Of a stretch of DNA of 64,000 nucleotides, positions 63,501 to 64,000 are shown piece after piece. This DNA is from Bugula neritina (lineage: Eukaryota > Bryozoa > Gymnolaemata > Cheilostomatida > Bugulidae): NCBI GenBank assembly GCA_964035545.1, contig OZ037765.1, forward strand, positions 8,770,698-8,834,697, given 5' to 3'. Both the position numbers and the translations under genes were made by a program. The notes beneath the pieces are model-generated. The model had not been told where the DNA came from. It saw only the letters and a program-made list of their open reading frames with translations, and did no database searches. Each line of letters opens with the position of its first letter. The first letter of the stretch is position 1.

Positions 63501-64000
63501 CAGATTATGTGCAATAAGGCCTACGATACTAACAAAAATTTTTTTAATTGCAGCACTTAAATATGGACAATATTATACCAATAGAAAATATTTAGAAGTC
63601 TTGCTTTCAATATACTTTATGCTCATTTTTGTAGTACAAATAACTCCAGATACCCAAATGGATAAAAAAAAATTTCAAGACTTTTTAATAATAAAGCAAG
63701 TATCAGACACTCTAAATTTTAAAAGAAGCTGTTTGATTAAGTTGGTAAAAACACTTGTTCCAACAATGTAAGTTTAGCTTAGAAATAACTCCACAATCAG
63801 GCACTACAAAGTCATGCCTCGCGTGAGTGTTGATGCATGTTTTAAAAAATTTACAATGTGAGACTGACAGGCACTATATGTACTGTGAGTAGATTACAAC
63901 TTACCGCCCCGCCAGCTTTCAGTTTGGCTCTAAACTCCGGGGGAGTGTTTTTAAACAACAGCCTCTCTTGACGAAAGTGCTTCACAGGTGGTTGGCCATC
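60508..64000 (-). CDS. MLLT3: AF9/ENL orthologue (YEATS protein), N-terminus off window
   Basis: AF9/ENL reads acylated histone H3 through its YEATS domain and recruits AF4/P-TEFb (super elongation complex) or DOT1L through its C-terminal AHD. Eight exons: 63905-64000 (open at the edge), 63263-63379, 63019-63095, 62831-62877, 62139-62273, 61213-61352, 60810-60922, 60508-60625; all join in frame to 280 residues. The edge exon matches the end of the YEATS domain (DGQPPVKHFRQERLLF, then KLKAGGA). The linker has Lys-rich KKKHKDTINKHKKSKSK and a Ser tract (DSSSSSSSSSSDESS). The AHD ends the protein: DLHEKIKGTEDRNLLQR, then DTSFDFDLCHLDSATIYKL. The linker is much shorter than in human AF9. This is probably the single ancestor of MLLT1 and MLLT3. 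Confidence 0.95.

Overview
The window is nuclear DNA of an AT-rich animal genome. Coding sequence is broken into many short exons with GT-AG introns of roughly 0.1 to 3 kb. The recognisable proteins are metazoan orthologues (exocyst Sec8, MEKK2/3-type MAP3K with a PB1 domain, an AF9/ENL YEATS protein, a MARVEL-type four-helix membrane protein). An early-branching or other invertebrate such as a sponge would fit, but nothing seen here fixes the phylum. There are no prokaryotic features, no CRISPR array and no canonical rRNA or tRNA gene; tRNA-like sequence appears only inside SINEs.

Layout: EXOC4/SEC8 (-, 501-10414, C-terminal exons lie off the left edge); KDSR, 3-ketodihydrosphingosine reductase (+, 14284-18420); POP4/RPP29, RNase P/MRP protein (-, 18557-21040); MAP3K2/3-like kinase (+, 29209-39280); a membrane-anchored class I SAM methyltransferase (-, 40354-41969); SNRPC/U1-C (+, 46446-50085); an unrecognised charged 320-residue ORF (-, 50542-51504); a MARVEL-like tetraspan protein (+, 58617-59767, first exon not found); and the AF9/ENL orthologue MLLT1/3 (-, 60508-64000, YEATS domain mostly off the right edge). 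Every exon set was joined by hand and keeps frame across all junctions.

The genes alternate strictly -,+,-,+,-,+,-,+,-. The four tail-to-tail gaps are short (0.14, 1.07, 0.46 and 0.74 kb between stops). The four head-to-head gaps are long (3.9, 8.2, 4.5 and about 7 kb), and each holds degenerate TATTAG/TATTAC-type simple repeats, which the tail-to-tail gaps lack. Mobile DNA includes three about 682-bp MITE copies in one cluster, a CACTA-like 791-bp element with GATC-rich subterminal repeats, a 209-bp Tc1-like MITE in an EXOC4 intron, another MITE-like element near 56.1-56.7 kb, a decayed LINE reverse transcriptase, and three members of a tRNA-derived SINE family.

The genes do not form a pathway. 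They are housekeeping functions (secretion, sphingolipid synthesis, tRNA/rRNA processing, splicing, transcription elongation) plus a stress/growth kinase. The most unusual local structures are a 32-bp minisatellite in the U1-C gene that repeats the real 5' splice site many times, and the gene-orientation/repeat layout. I saw no clearly new enzymatic or defence system.
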